This document shows, one piece after another, positions 18,630 through 26,417 of a stretch of 64,000 nucleotides of DNA. The notes under the pieces were generated by a model, which was not told the origin of the DNA, did not search any database, and was given only the letters and a program-made list of their open reading frames with translations. Location of the stretch: NCBI GenBank assembly GCA_009773555.1, contig WSXZ01000027.1, positions 1-64,000 on the forward strand. Direction: 5' to 3'. Every line of letters starts with the position of its first letter. Positions within the stretch are counted from its first letter, which is position 1. The stretch is from Methylocystaceae bacterium (lineage in GTDB: Bacteria > Pseudomonadota > Alphaproteobacteria > Rhizobiales > Beijerinckiaceae). A program made the position numbers and the translations under genes.

Positions 18630-21074
18630 ATGTCATCTCGTTCAGCCTTGGTCTGCTTTCTTGGTGCAGTCTTTGCGGCGCCGCCTTCGTTCACCGCACA
18701 GGCGCAAACCGCGCTTCCCACAATCCAAGTCGGCGGACGTCGGACTGCTCCAGCAGCCCGTTCTCACGCGCCCGCGCCAGGACCCGTAGCGCGCGCTCGT
18801 CCGACTCCGCAGCCGCCGCGCGCTTCGCCGGTCGTCGCTGCGGTCAGTCGATCACCGGCGGAGCCTTCCGGACCCCAGCCGCCGCCGATCACAGCTTCAA
18901 GCGAAAAGTTCTTCACCGGCAAGGAGGTCAACGCGCTGCCCTTCGCGCGCCCCGGCGACGCGCTGGAGATCGTGCCCGGACTGGTCGTCACGCAGCACAG
19001 CGGGGAGGGCAAGGCGAACCAGTATTTTTTGCGCGGCTTCAATCTCGACCACGGCACCGATCTGGCGCTCTATCTCGACGGCATGCCGCTGAACCTGCGC
19101 ACCCATGGCCATGCCCAGGGTTACGCGGACAGTAATTTCCTGATTCCCGAACTCTTGTCTTACGTGCTGGCGCGCAAGGGCCCCTATGACGCTCAAGACG
19201 GGGACTTTTCGTCGGCCGGCTCGATTTACATGCAGTACAAAGACACGATCGACAAAGGCTTCTTCCTGCTCACCGGCGGCAGCTTCGGCTATGCGCGCGT
19301 GCTCGCCGTCGCGCCTTACCAGGATTTCGCCGGCGGCTCCGCCTATGGCGCGGTCGAAGCGCAATATTACAACGGACCCTGGGAGCGCGGCGACAACATG
19401 CGCCGTATCAACAGCGTGTTGCGCTGGTCGCGCGGCACGCAGGAAGACGGCGCCTCCGTGACCTTCATGGGCTACGCCAACAAATGGTACGGAACGGACC
19501 AAATTCCTAGTCGCGCCGTCAGCGCCGGGTTGCTGTCGCTATGGGGCACGATGGACCCGACCGCCGGCGGCGCGACCTCGCGCTTCTCGCTCTCGTCGCG
19601 CTGGAGTCAGATTGAGGGCGATCAGGCCACACGCGTCGAAGCCTATGTCGTCCATTCGACCTTGGATCTCTACAGCACTTACACCTATTTCCTGGCGCAT
19701 CAGAATTTGGGCGACCAGATCCGTCAGTTCGACGATCGCACCATCGTCGGCGTTAACGCGCAGCACGCGATCAAATGGGCCGACGTCAATGGCGCGCCAG
19801 TCGAGACGCGCATCGGCTTTCAGGGCCGCTACGACGACATTCGTCTTGGATTGCAGGAGAGCGTCCGTCGACAGCTCTATGACACGCTCAGCAACAATGC
19901 TGTCGGCGAAGGCAGCATCGGCGTCTGGACAGACACGGCCGTGCGCTGGACGCCCTGGCTGAAGACCGTCGCCGGCGCGCGGTTCGACTATTACAACGCC
20001 GCCGTCAGCTCGCGGCAGACGCTGTTGGACGCGCCCAAACTCGTGACGAGCGCCGGTCTGCCGGCGTTCCTTTTTGCGGGGCCGTTCAATCAGGGCGTCA
20101 AGAACGCGGTGTTATTCAGTCCAAAGGCGTCGATCATCATCGGCCCCTTCTACAAGACGGAATTCTACGCCAATTACGGCGAAGGTTTTCACTCGACGGA
20201 CGCACGGGGCGCGGTGCTGCGATTCTCCACAGCCGAACTTGCGGACAATGACGGCTTCGTTCAGGCCGCTTCGATTCCGCTGCTCGTAAAATCACGCGGC
20301 GCCGAGATCGGCGCCCGCACCAAATTCATCGAGGGACTCGATTCCAGCATCAGCCTGTTCTGGCTCAATCTCGAATCAGAAAACCAGTTCGTTGGCGACA
20401 GCGGCACGACGATCTTCGGTCGCCCCAGTCGCAAATATGGCCTCGAATTCGCCAATCGATACCGCCCGAATTCCTGGATCAGATTTGACGGCGATGTCAC
20501 GCTCGTGCATGCGCGCTACCGGGGCGTCGACGTTTCGCAGACCCTTGCGTGGCTCGATTTGATCACGCCTGACGCGGCGCCTTATGGTACATTTCTCGGC
20601 AATGCGCCCGGCAACTATTTACCGAACGCGATTGCGGTGACGGCGATGGGCGGATTGGAGGTGGGCGAGGCGACCGGATGGTTCGGGGCGCTGAAATATC
20701 GCTACTTCGGGTCCAGGGCCCTAACCGAAGACGGCTATTTCAATTCGCCGGCGACCGGAACGTTGAACGCGCGACTTGGCTATCGATGGGCGGACGGCTG
20801 GCGGCTGCAGGTCGACGCCTTCAATATTTTCAACTCGCGTTCCGACCAAATTACATTTGCATATGGCTCGCTCCTGCCGAGCGATCCGCTTTACCTGCAA
20901 TGCGCTGCTGGAATCGCCCCCGCCCAAGTCTGCGGCGTCGGCGTCATGGACCGTCATTTCAAACCGGTGGAGCCTGCGGCTGTGCGCGTGACGCTGAGCG
21001 GCCCGCTCAACTTCGACGCTTCGTTCGCCGGTCTGCCCGATCGCGCGAAGCTTTTCTCGCAGCTGCCGAACTGA
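18630..21074 (+). CDS. TonB-dependent outer membrane receptor
   Basis: About 814 residues from ATG 18630, which follows GCGGAG and gives signal peptide SALVCFLGAVFAAPPSFTAQA. A proline-rich linker (about 25-75) precedes the plug (EKFFTGKEVNALPFARPGDA, then LEIVPGLVVTQHSGEGKANQ) and a 22-strand-type barrel. It imports a siderophore, cobalamin or metal chelate using TonB; the ligand is unknown. The beta-signal-like RVTLSGPLNF is followed by 19 extra residues instead of ending the protein. No TonB, ABC or sigma/anti-sigma partner is adjacent. Confidence 0.9.
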   Translation: MSSRSALVCFLGAVFAAPPSFTAQAQTALPTIQVGGRRTAPAARSHAPAPGPVARARPTPQPPRASPVVAAVSRSPAEPSGPQPPPITASSEKFFTGKEVNALPFARPGDALEIVPGLVVTQHSGEGKANQYFLRGFNLDHGTDLALYLDGMPLNLRTHGHAQGYADSNFLIPELLSYVLARKGPYDAQDGDFSSAGSIYMQYKDTIDKGFFLLTGGSFGYARVLAVAPYQDFAGGSAYGAVEAQYYNGPWERGDNMRRINSVLRWSRGTQEDGASVTFMGYANKWYGTDQIPSRAVSAGLLSLWGTMDPTAGGATSRFSLSSRWSQIEGDQATRVEAYVVHSTLDLYSTYTYFLAHQNLGDQIRQFDDRTIVGVNAQHAIKWADVNGAPVETRIGFQGRYDDIRLGLQESVRRQLYDTLSNNAVGEGSIGVWTDTAVRWTPWLKTVAGARFDYYNAAVSSRQTLLDAPKLVTSAGLPAFLFAGPFNQGVKNAVLFSPKASIIIGPFYKTEFYANYGEGFHSTDARGAVLRFSTAELADNDGFVQAASIPLLVKSRGAEIGARTKFIEGLDSSISLFWLNLESENQFVGDSGTTIFGRPSRKYGLEFANRYRPNSWIRFDGDVTLVHARYRGVDVSQTLAWLDLITPDAAPYGTFLGNAPGNYLPNAIAVTAMGGLEVGEATGWFGALKYRYFGSRALTEDGYFNSPATGTLNARLGYRWADGWRLQVDAFNIFNSRSDQITFAYGSLLPSDPLYLQCAAGIAPAQVCGVGVMDRHFKPVEPAAVRVTLSGPLNFDASFAGLPDRAKLFSQLPN

Positions 21075-21086
21075 TCGCCGCCGGAA

Positions 21087-21164
21087 TGGTCGGAGTGGCG
21101 GGATTCGAACCCACGACCCCTTGTCCCCCAGACAAGTGCGCTAACCGGGCTGCGCTACACTCCG
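21087..21164 (-). tRNA. tRNA-Pro (anticodon GGG)
   Basis: Minus-strand cloverleaf: acceptor CGGAGTG pairs with CACTCCG, anticodon stem CTTGT/ACAAG with loop CTGGGGG (anticodon GGG), T arm GTGGG-TTCGAAT-CCCGC, discriminator A and an encoded CCA at 21087-21089. Located downstream of the MerR-type gene, as in many alphaproteobacteria. Confidence 0.95.
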
Positions 21165-21213
21165 ACTGGCGCCGTTATAGTGAGGCGACGCGGCGCTGGC
21201 AACGCCTGGGTCG

Positions 21214-21807
21214 CTATCGCCTGGTCAGTCTGAGCAGGCGTTTGCATTCCTCGATCTCGGCCAGCGCCTCGCGCAGGAGGCGCGTTTGCGGCGCGGCAAG
21301 AGAGCGCGGCTCGCTGTGGGCCGAAGGCGGCGCCAGTGGCTCGTCAAGTTCGACAGCGGGAGCCGCGTCCTGGGCTCCCATTCCCGCAAGATCGGGATCT
21401 TGCGCGCGTAGAGCGGCGAGTTCGTCGGCCGAGAGGGCGGCGTCCGTCTCGTCTTCGTCTCGCGCTGACCCGATTCGTCCCTCGCTCACGCCCGGACGGC
21501 AAGGGGAGGGAGTTCCGGACAGATCCCCTTGGCGTCGCCCCGCGCCCGCCAGGACCGCCTCGACGCCAGCCTCCTTGAGGATGCGCTGCACGCCCCTGAT
21601 CGTATAGCCTTCGTCGTAGAGCAGGCGGCGGATCGCGATCACGAGTTCAATGTCGCGCTCCCGGTAGAAGCGACGCCCGCCTGCGCGCTTAAGAGGATTG
21701 ATCTGCTTGAAACGGGTTTCCCAGAAGCGCAGCACATGCGCGGGAAGGTCGAGGCTCGCCGCGACCTCGCCGATCGTGCGCATCGCTTCATCGCTCTTGC
21801 CCGACAC
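21214..21807 (-). CDS. MerR-family transcriptional regulator
   Basis: 197 residues from GTG 21807, preceded by GAGGGA; the longer open frame has no support. The helix-turn-helix is [20 protein letters not shown], followed by [19 protein letters not shown] and the dimer helix region [11 protein letters not shown]. This is the alphaproteobacterial type usually found after ihfA. The central 80 residues are acidic and low in complexity. No metal-binding cysteines are evident, so the inducer is unknown. It is divergent from ctaA. Confidence 0.88.
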   Translation of the reverse strand: MSGKSDEAMRTIGEVAASLDLPAHVLRFWETRFKQINPLKRAGGRRFYRERDIELVIAIRRLLYDEGYTIRGVQRILKEAGVEAVLAGAGRRQGDLSGTPSPCRPGVSEGRIGSARDEDETDAALSADELAALRAQDPDLAGMGAQDAAPAVELDEPLAPPSAHSEPRSLAAPQTRLLREALAEIEECKRLLRLTRR

Positions 21808-21962
21808 CTGATCCCTCGACTCAAGCCGCGCTACTCTAACATCCGCAGCGGCGCAGTTTTCAGCCAAATTGACCCGACGTGCCGGAGACGGCCGCTGGGT
21901 GTGGACAAGCGAGGGCCGCATCCCTTAACTGGCGCCGTCATCCGCCCCAACCCCGGCGTCTC

Positions 21963-23075
21963 ATGGAAGATTGGCTGCATTTTCCCCAACCGGTTCCGGC
22001 GATCAGGCACCATGCGACCGAGGCGAACGCCCGAGCGGTGCGCAACTGGCTGTGGCTCGTCGCGGGGCTGGTCTTTCTGATGGTCATCGTTGGCGGCGCG
22101 ACCCGGTTGACCGAATCGGGCCTATCGATCGTGCAGTGGAAGCCTGTCACCGGCGTGCTGCCGCCGCTGTCCCAGCAAGAGTGGCAGGAGGCGTTCGAGG
22201 CATACAAGCAGATTCCGCAGTATAGGGAACTGTTCCCGGACATGGATGTCGCCGGGTTCAAATATATTTACGCCTGGGAATGGGCGCATCGTCTTCTCGG
22301 ACGGGTGATCGGCGTCGTTTTCGCCGTTCCGCTCATATGGTTTTGGGCGACCGGCCGGCTGCCGCGTTCGGCGAAGCCGAAGCTCGTCGGCATTCTCGCG
22401 CTCGGGGCGCTGCAGGGCGGCGTCGGCTGGTGGATGGTCGCATCCGGCCTCGTCAATCGCATCGAGGTGGCGCAGGAGCGCCTCGCGATTCATTTGCTGC
22501 TCGCCGCGCTGATCTTCTCCGCCTGTTTATGGGTGGCTGGCGGCCTCGGACCGCGCGCGGTCTCTCTCGTGCATGGGGGCGCAGGTCGGCTCAAAGGGAC
22601 CGCGCTGACGATTCTGGCTTTTGTGTTTCTGCAGATTTTCGTCGGCGGCCTTGTCGCGGGACTGCGGGCGGGACTCGTCAATAACACTTGGCCGTTGATG
22701 GATGGCGTCTTCGTTCCACCAGCCGACGTCTTGTGGCGATTGGAGCCAGTCTGGACCAATCTCGTCGACAACCCGGTCACCGTCCAATTCTTCCACCGCA
22801 TGATCGCCTATCTGATCTTCGCTCTGGCGCTCGGGCATCTTCTGGATGCGTGGATGAACGCGGAAGGACGCGTGCGGCGCGGCGCCGTGATCCTGTTCGG
22901 CCATGTGCTCATGCAGATCGCGCTTGGCGTTGCGACCTTGGTGCTCGTCGAGCCGCCCTTCGCCGGCGACCCGCATCTCGCGCTGGCGCTCGCGCATCAG
23001 GCGATCGGCATGGCGGTGTTGGGCGTCGCGACACTGCAGGCGAGACGTCTTGTGCAAGACGTGATCACGAACTGA
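21963..23075 (+). CDS. ctaA: Heme A synthase
   Basis: Eight-helix inner membrane enzyme that oxidises the C8 methyl of heme o to give heme a for aa3-type cytochrome oxidase. 370 residues from ATG 21963. Heme-ligand histidines sit in EWAHRLLGR, LAIHLLLA, QFFHRMIAY and LALAHQAIG. Signatures: VGGATRLTESGLSIVQWKP and NNTWPLMDG. The TIGR04222-like gene begins 10 bp after the stop, so the following three genes are probably in its transcript. Confidence 0.95.
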   Translation: MEDWLHFPQPVPAIRHHATEANARAVRNWLWLVAGLVFLMVIVGGATRLTESGLSIVQWKPVTGVLPPLSQQEWQEAFEAYKQIPQYRELFPDMDVAGFKYIYAWEWAHRLLGRVIGVVFAVPLIWFWATGRLPRSAKPKLVGILALGALQGGVGWWMVASGLVNRIEVAQERLAIHLLLAALIFSACLWVAGGLGPRAVSLVHGGAGRLKGTALTILAFVFLQIFVGGLVAGLRAGLVNNTWPLMDGVFVPPADVLWRLEPVWTNLVDNPVTVQFFHRMIAYLIFALALGHLLDAWMNAEGRVRRGAVILFGHVLMQIALGVATLVLVEPPFAGDPHLALALAHQAIGMAVLGVATLQARRLVQDVITN

Positions 23076-23085
23076 GGCGGCTGGC

Positions 23086-23975
23086 GTGCAGAATCTTGCA
23101 ATCCTTAATCTTCCCGGGCCTGAATTTCTCAACGTCTTCGGCCTCGTCGTCATCCTCGTGCTGGCGGCCACTTACCTTTGCATTCGCTTCGCGGATCGCA
23201 CCGATCGCCGCCCGCCGCCGCCCGTGCCCCAGAGCCCCGACGCGATGGAGGTCGCCTTCCTGCAGGGCGGCGTCAATCAGGTCATCCGAACGCTGATCTA
23301 TGATCTTGCGCAGCGCGGCTTCGTCGCCCTCGCCGCGGAGGATCACGTGATTCCCACAGAGAAACAGCCGGAGCCGGGCGAACTCACCGCCATGGAGACG
23401 CGGCTGCTCGAAGCCGTGCAGGCGAAGCCGAAGGCGCATGCGCTGTTCGAAGATCGCGGCTTGCGGCGCTGGCTGCTGGAACAGCTCGCGCCGCTGCGCG
23501 CCCAGCTCGCCGCGGAGGAGCTGATCAAGCCCAAGTCCGTGAAGATCTGGCGCCGGCGCGCGCAGATCGGTGGAACGCTGATCATCGTCGGTCTGGCGCT
23601 TGCCAAGATCTATGTCGAATGGACGGCGGGCGCCGTGAATGTCGCCTATCTGGTCTTTCTCGCAGCTGCGTCGGTCGCGTCGCTTTTCGCGCTCGCCTAT
23701 GTGCTGACCAGAACCCACGCCAGCCGTCGCGGCCACGCCTATCTTGACGCAATGCGGCTGGCCTATGGCGGCCGTCTGAAAGAGGCCGTCGGTCACATCG
23801 GATCGCCCGGACCCGAAGCGCGCGCCTTCCACGGCGCCGCGCTGTTTCTCCGACGGAGGCGATGTTCGCCGAAGCCTTCAGTCGCGGTTCCGGAAGCGAT
23901 GGCTCCGATTGCGGAACAAGTTGCGGCGGCAGTTGCGGCGACGGCGGAGCGAGCGATGGTGGCGTCCGCGATTGA
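23086..23975 (+). CDS. TIGR04222-like membrane protein with Cys/Gly-rich tail, interrupted by an apparent 1-base deletion
   Basis: Starts at GTG 23086, 10 bp after ctaA. One N-terminal helix (about 13-33), a soluble acidic region with EVAFLQGGVNQVIRTLIYDL, then two helices (about 166-212). In this sequence the frame runs on into the DUF692 gene as a 570-codon fusion. Moving to the -1 frame near 23850 (one more T in CTGTTTCTC) instead gives SPTEAMFAEAFSRGSGSDGS then DCGTSCGGSCGDGGASDGG and a TGA at 23973. That glycine/cysteine tail is typical of TIGR04222 proteins. The tail overlaps the DUF692 start by 20 bp. It is a possible substrate of the adjacent MNIO enzyme. Confidence 0.7.
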
Positions 23976-24798
23976 GACGCCGCCCCTCGGGTCCGGACTC
24001 GGCTATCGTCCGCAGTTTCGCGCCGATCTCTTCGCCCACCGGGATGAGGTCGATTTTATCGAGATCATCGCCGATCATTATCTCGACGCATCGAAAGAAA
24101 AGCTCGCTGAACTTGAGCTTTTAAGAGCGCATTTTCCGCTCGTCGCGCATGGTCTCGATCTCTCGATCGGAAGCGCGGACGGCGTCGACACATGCTATCT
24201 CGATAAAGTCGCCGCGCTGATTGAACGCATCGATCCGCCCTGGTGGAGCGAACATCTTTGCTTCACGCGCGCGGGCGGAATCAGCATCGGCCATCTTGCG
24301 TCTATGCCCTATACGCAGGAAGCGATCGACGTCGTCACGCGCAATGTCGAAGTTGTGCGCAGGCGCATCAAGACGCCGCTGATTTTAGAAAATATCACTT
24401 GCGTGGTGCGCATTCCAGGCGGCGAAATGGACGAGCCTGAATTTTTGGCGCGCACGCTCGAAGCGACCGGATGCGGCTGGCTGTGCGACGTCGCCAACAT
24501 GCATGTGAATGTAACGAATTTCGGCGCCGATCTCGAACGTGACTTCGAGCGCTGGCCATGGGACAGGCTCGTGCAAATCCACTACGCCGGCGGACGCGAG
24601 CGAGACGGCCTGTTGATCGACAGCCATGACGCCGCGACGAGCGATGCGGTTTGGCGGCTCTATGAGCGCGTCATCGCCCGGGCGCCAGTCAAGGCCGTCA
24701 TTCTCGAGCGCGATGAGAAAATGCCGCCGTTCGGCGAACTCATCGATGAAGTGGCGCGCGCGCGTCGAAGCCTCGTGGAGAACGGGCGATGGCGTTAG
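23956..24798 (+). CDS. DUF692 / MNIO family multinuclear iron oxidative enzyme
   Basis: TIM-barrel enzyme of the MbnB/TglH family, which uses two or three irons and O2 to remodel peptide cysteines. From ATG 23956 it has 280 residues, the family length. Expected metal ligands are present: His65 (VAHGLDLSIGS), His100 (SEHLCF), Glu145 (LENI), Asp178 and His183 (CDVANMHVN), His209 (IHYAGG), Asp222 and His224 (IDSHD) and Glu251 (LERD). It is fused in frame to the preceding gene only because of the apparent frameshift. It overlaps the next gene by 10 bp. Its substrate is unproven. Confidence 0.88.
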   Translation: MVASAIETPPLGSGLGYRPQFRADLFAHRDEVDFIEIIADHYLDASKEKLAELELLRAHFPLVAHGLDLSIGSADGVDTCYLDKVAALIERIDPPWWSEHLCFTRAGGISIGHLASMPYTQEAIDVVTRNVEVVRRRIKTPLILENITCVVRIPGGEMDEPEFLARTLEATGCGWLCDVANMHVNVTNFGADLERDFERWPWDRLVQIHYAGGRERDGLLIDSHDAATSDAVWRLYERVIARAPVKAVILERDEKMPPFGELIDEVARARRSLVENGRWR

Positions 24799-25367
24799 CG
24801 CAGACGCAGGCGCTGCTCGCGCGCCTGTTCACCGACCATGATCTGCGGCGGGAGTTCTTTGAAGCGCCGGTCGCGGTGGCGACGCGTTTCGGCTTGAGCA
24901 TGCATGACACGCAGCGCCTCGCCGGAATCGACAATCGCGAAATCGAAGCCTTTGCCCAGAGCCTGATCGGCAAACGCGCGCTTTATGCGCGCAGGGCGCT
25001 GCCGCTCACGGCGCGCGCGTTGGACGATCGATTCGAGGCGCTTTTCCGGCAGGCGATCAGCGGCGCCGCGCGAGAGGCGACAAGTCGCTCGGACGCTGTG
25101 GCGCTGATCGCATTTCTCGATACGCGTGTCGCAAAGTGCGAATTGGAGCCGCGCTGGGTCGCCGACCTCGCGCGTTTCGAATTGGCCTTCATCGATGCCG
25201 GGCGTTCCGGCGCGACGCTTTTTTTCCGAGCGTTTGACTTCGATGTCGCATCGGTCGCCCAGGCTCTCGCCAAAGGCGAAGAGATCAGCGCCGTTCGCCG
25301 AAAAACGTTTGGCGTTTGGGTGCGCGCGCCTCGAGGCAGGCTGCGCTGGCGGCTATTTCAGCCTTAA
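24789..25367 (+). CDS. Small third protein of the MNIO operon, possible partner/recognition subunit
   Basis: 192 residues, starting inside the last codons of the DUF692 gene (10-bp overlap), so coupled to it. The N-terminal 60 residues (LARLFTDHDLRREFFEAPVA, then FGLSMHDTQRLAGI) form a helical domain. The C-terminal half is mixed (VADLARFELAFIDAG, FFRAFDFDV). MNIO enzymes usually need a dissimilar partner (MbnC, TglI, HvfC-like) that binds the peptide; position and size fit such a role. I cannot identify the family by sequence. It converges on the FliJ-like gene with a 4-bp overlap. Confidence 0.6.
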   Translation: MALAQTQALLARLFTDHDLRREFFEAPVAVATRFGLSMHDTQRLAGIDNREIEAFAQSLIGKRALYARRALPLTARALDDRFEALFRQAISGAAREATSRSDAVALIAFLDTRVAKCELEPRWVADLARFELAFIDAGRSGATLFFRAFDFDVASVAQALAKGEEISAVRRKTFGVWVRAPRGRLRWRLFQP

Positions 25368-25768
25368 ACCCTGCGCAAAACTTCCGGCATTTCGGCGTGG
25401 CGCCGCTCCGCGACGACATCGACCATGCGCTCGGCGCCGCGATCCCGCGCTTCCTGGCTTTGCGCCTTGGCGAAGTCTTCGCTGGCCTCTTTGAACTGCG
25501 CTTCGGCTTCTTCGAGTTGGCCGCGCAGTTCCGCGATCGACGCAAGGATGTTGTCGCGTCGCGTGCGCGCCGCCCGCGCATAAGTCGGATAGGCGAAATG
25601 ATTGGGGTCGTCGATGTTGGCGCGCCGCTCTTCCTGACCGATTTCCCGGTCGAGCTCGTTCGCCATGCGCGTGAATTCGCCGATCATTGCATTCAATTGG
25701 ACGACGCGCCGGCGTTTTTCCTCGGCCTGGAACCGTTTGAGACGGACAAGCGTATCCCGCGACTTCAT
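25364..25768 (-). CDS. FliJ-like coiled-coil protein
   Basis: 134 residues, almost wholly charged helix: MKSRDTLVRLKRFQAEEKRR at the start, NHFAYPTYARAARTRRDNIL in the middle, then a long Glu/Ala-rich coiled coil. It resembles the Hyphomicrobiales FliJ flagellar export chaperone, which often stands away from other flagellar genes. No other flagellar gene is in this window. ATG 25768 has GGAG 8 nt upstream. A general coiled-coil protein is the alternative. Confidence 0.6.
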   Translation of the reverse strand: MKSRDTLVRLKRFQAEEKRRRVVQLNAMIGEFTRMANELDREIGQEERRANIDDPNHFAYPTYARAARTRRDNILASIAELRGQLEEAEAQFKEASEDFAKAQSQEARDRGAERMVDVVAERRHAEMPEVLRRV

Positions 25769-25945
25769 GCGACAAGCTCCATTACGCAACTTATGCGAAA
25801 CAAATCCTTAACTCCGCGAGACAAGGCTCAATATGCCCTGTGGAAGTTGCTCGTTTGTTACCGAATTCGAATTTTTGAATTCTTCGTCGCTGTGTGTCTT
25901 CGGCGCACTATCTCAAGCCAGGGGCGCGCTTTGGAGGCCCAAGCT

Positions 25946-26416
25946 ATGCGAAATCTTGCTGCAATTCTTGCGAGCGCGGCCATAAGCCTCGCAGCCTCGA
26001 CTGCCCTCGCGGAAGCTCCAGGCTCCGTCTTTTCGCAAGATAAACTCGAATGGAAGGCGGGTCCGCCGGAACTGCCGCGAGGCGCCGAAGTCGCGATGCT
26101 GTTCGGCGATCCTGCGGGAGGCGGACCTTACATCCTGCGCATGCGAGCGCCGAAGGGCTATAAAATTGGACCTCATAAGCACAACGGGATGGAAACGATG
26201 ACGGTGTTGTCGGGGGTCGTCCGTTACGGTCAGGGAGCCAAGGTCGACCCAAACGCCGAGAAGACGCTTGCCGCTGGCAGCTTTGCGGCGACGCCCGCGG
26301 AAGCGGGCCATTGGGTCAATTTCGAAGACGACACGGTGATACAAGTGACTGGCGTCGGGCCGTGGAACATCTCCTATCTTGACCCGCGCGACGATCCGCG
26401 CGCGGCTCAGCGGTAG
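25946..26416 (+). CDS. Exported cupin-domain protein
   Basis: 156 residues from ATG 25946 behind GGAGG. The signal peptide ends at about residue 22 (AAISLAASTALAEA). The cupin motifs are GYKIGPHKHNGMETMTVLSG and TPAEAGHWVNFEDD; the histidines and glutamate could hold one metal. It resembles small periplasmic cupins related to ChrR-like or quercetinase-like proteins of unknown role. It ends 1 bp from the stop of pqqDE on the other strand. Confidence 0.75.
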   Translation: MRNLAAILASAAISLAASTALAEAPGSVFSQDKLEWKAGPPELPRGAEVAMLFGDPAGGGPYILRMRAPKGYKIGPHKHNGMETMTVLSGVVRYGQGAKVDPNAEKTLAAGSFAATPAEAGHWVNFEDDTVIQVTGVGPWNISYLDPRDDPRAAQR

Positions 26417-26417
26417 A

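Noticed and set aside
23899-23958. ATG at 23899 as the start of the DUF692 enzyme
   Set aside because: It would add 19 alanine-rich residues encoded by the Gly/Cys tail of the preceding gene read in another frame; ATG 23956 gives the normal family length.
23086-24798. Genuine TIGR04222-DUF692 fusion protein as the default reading
   Set aside because: Sequence at the join is Arg-rich noise, while the alternative frame gives the expected tail and a natural stop overlapping the next start.
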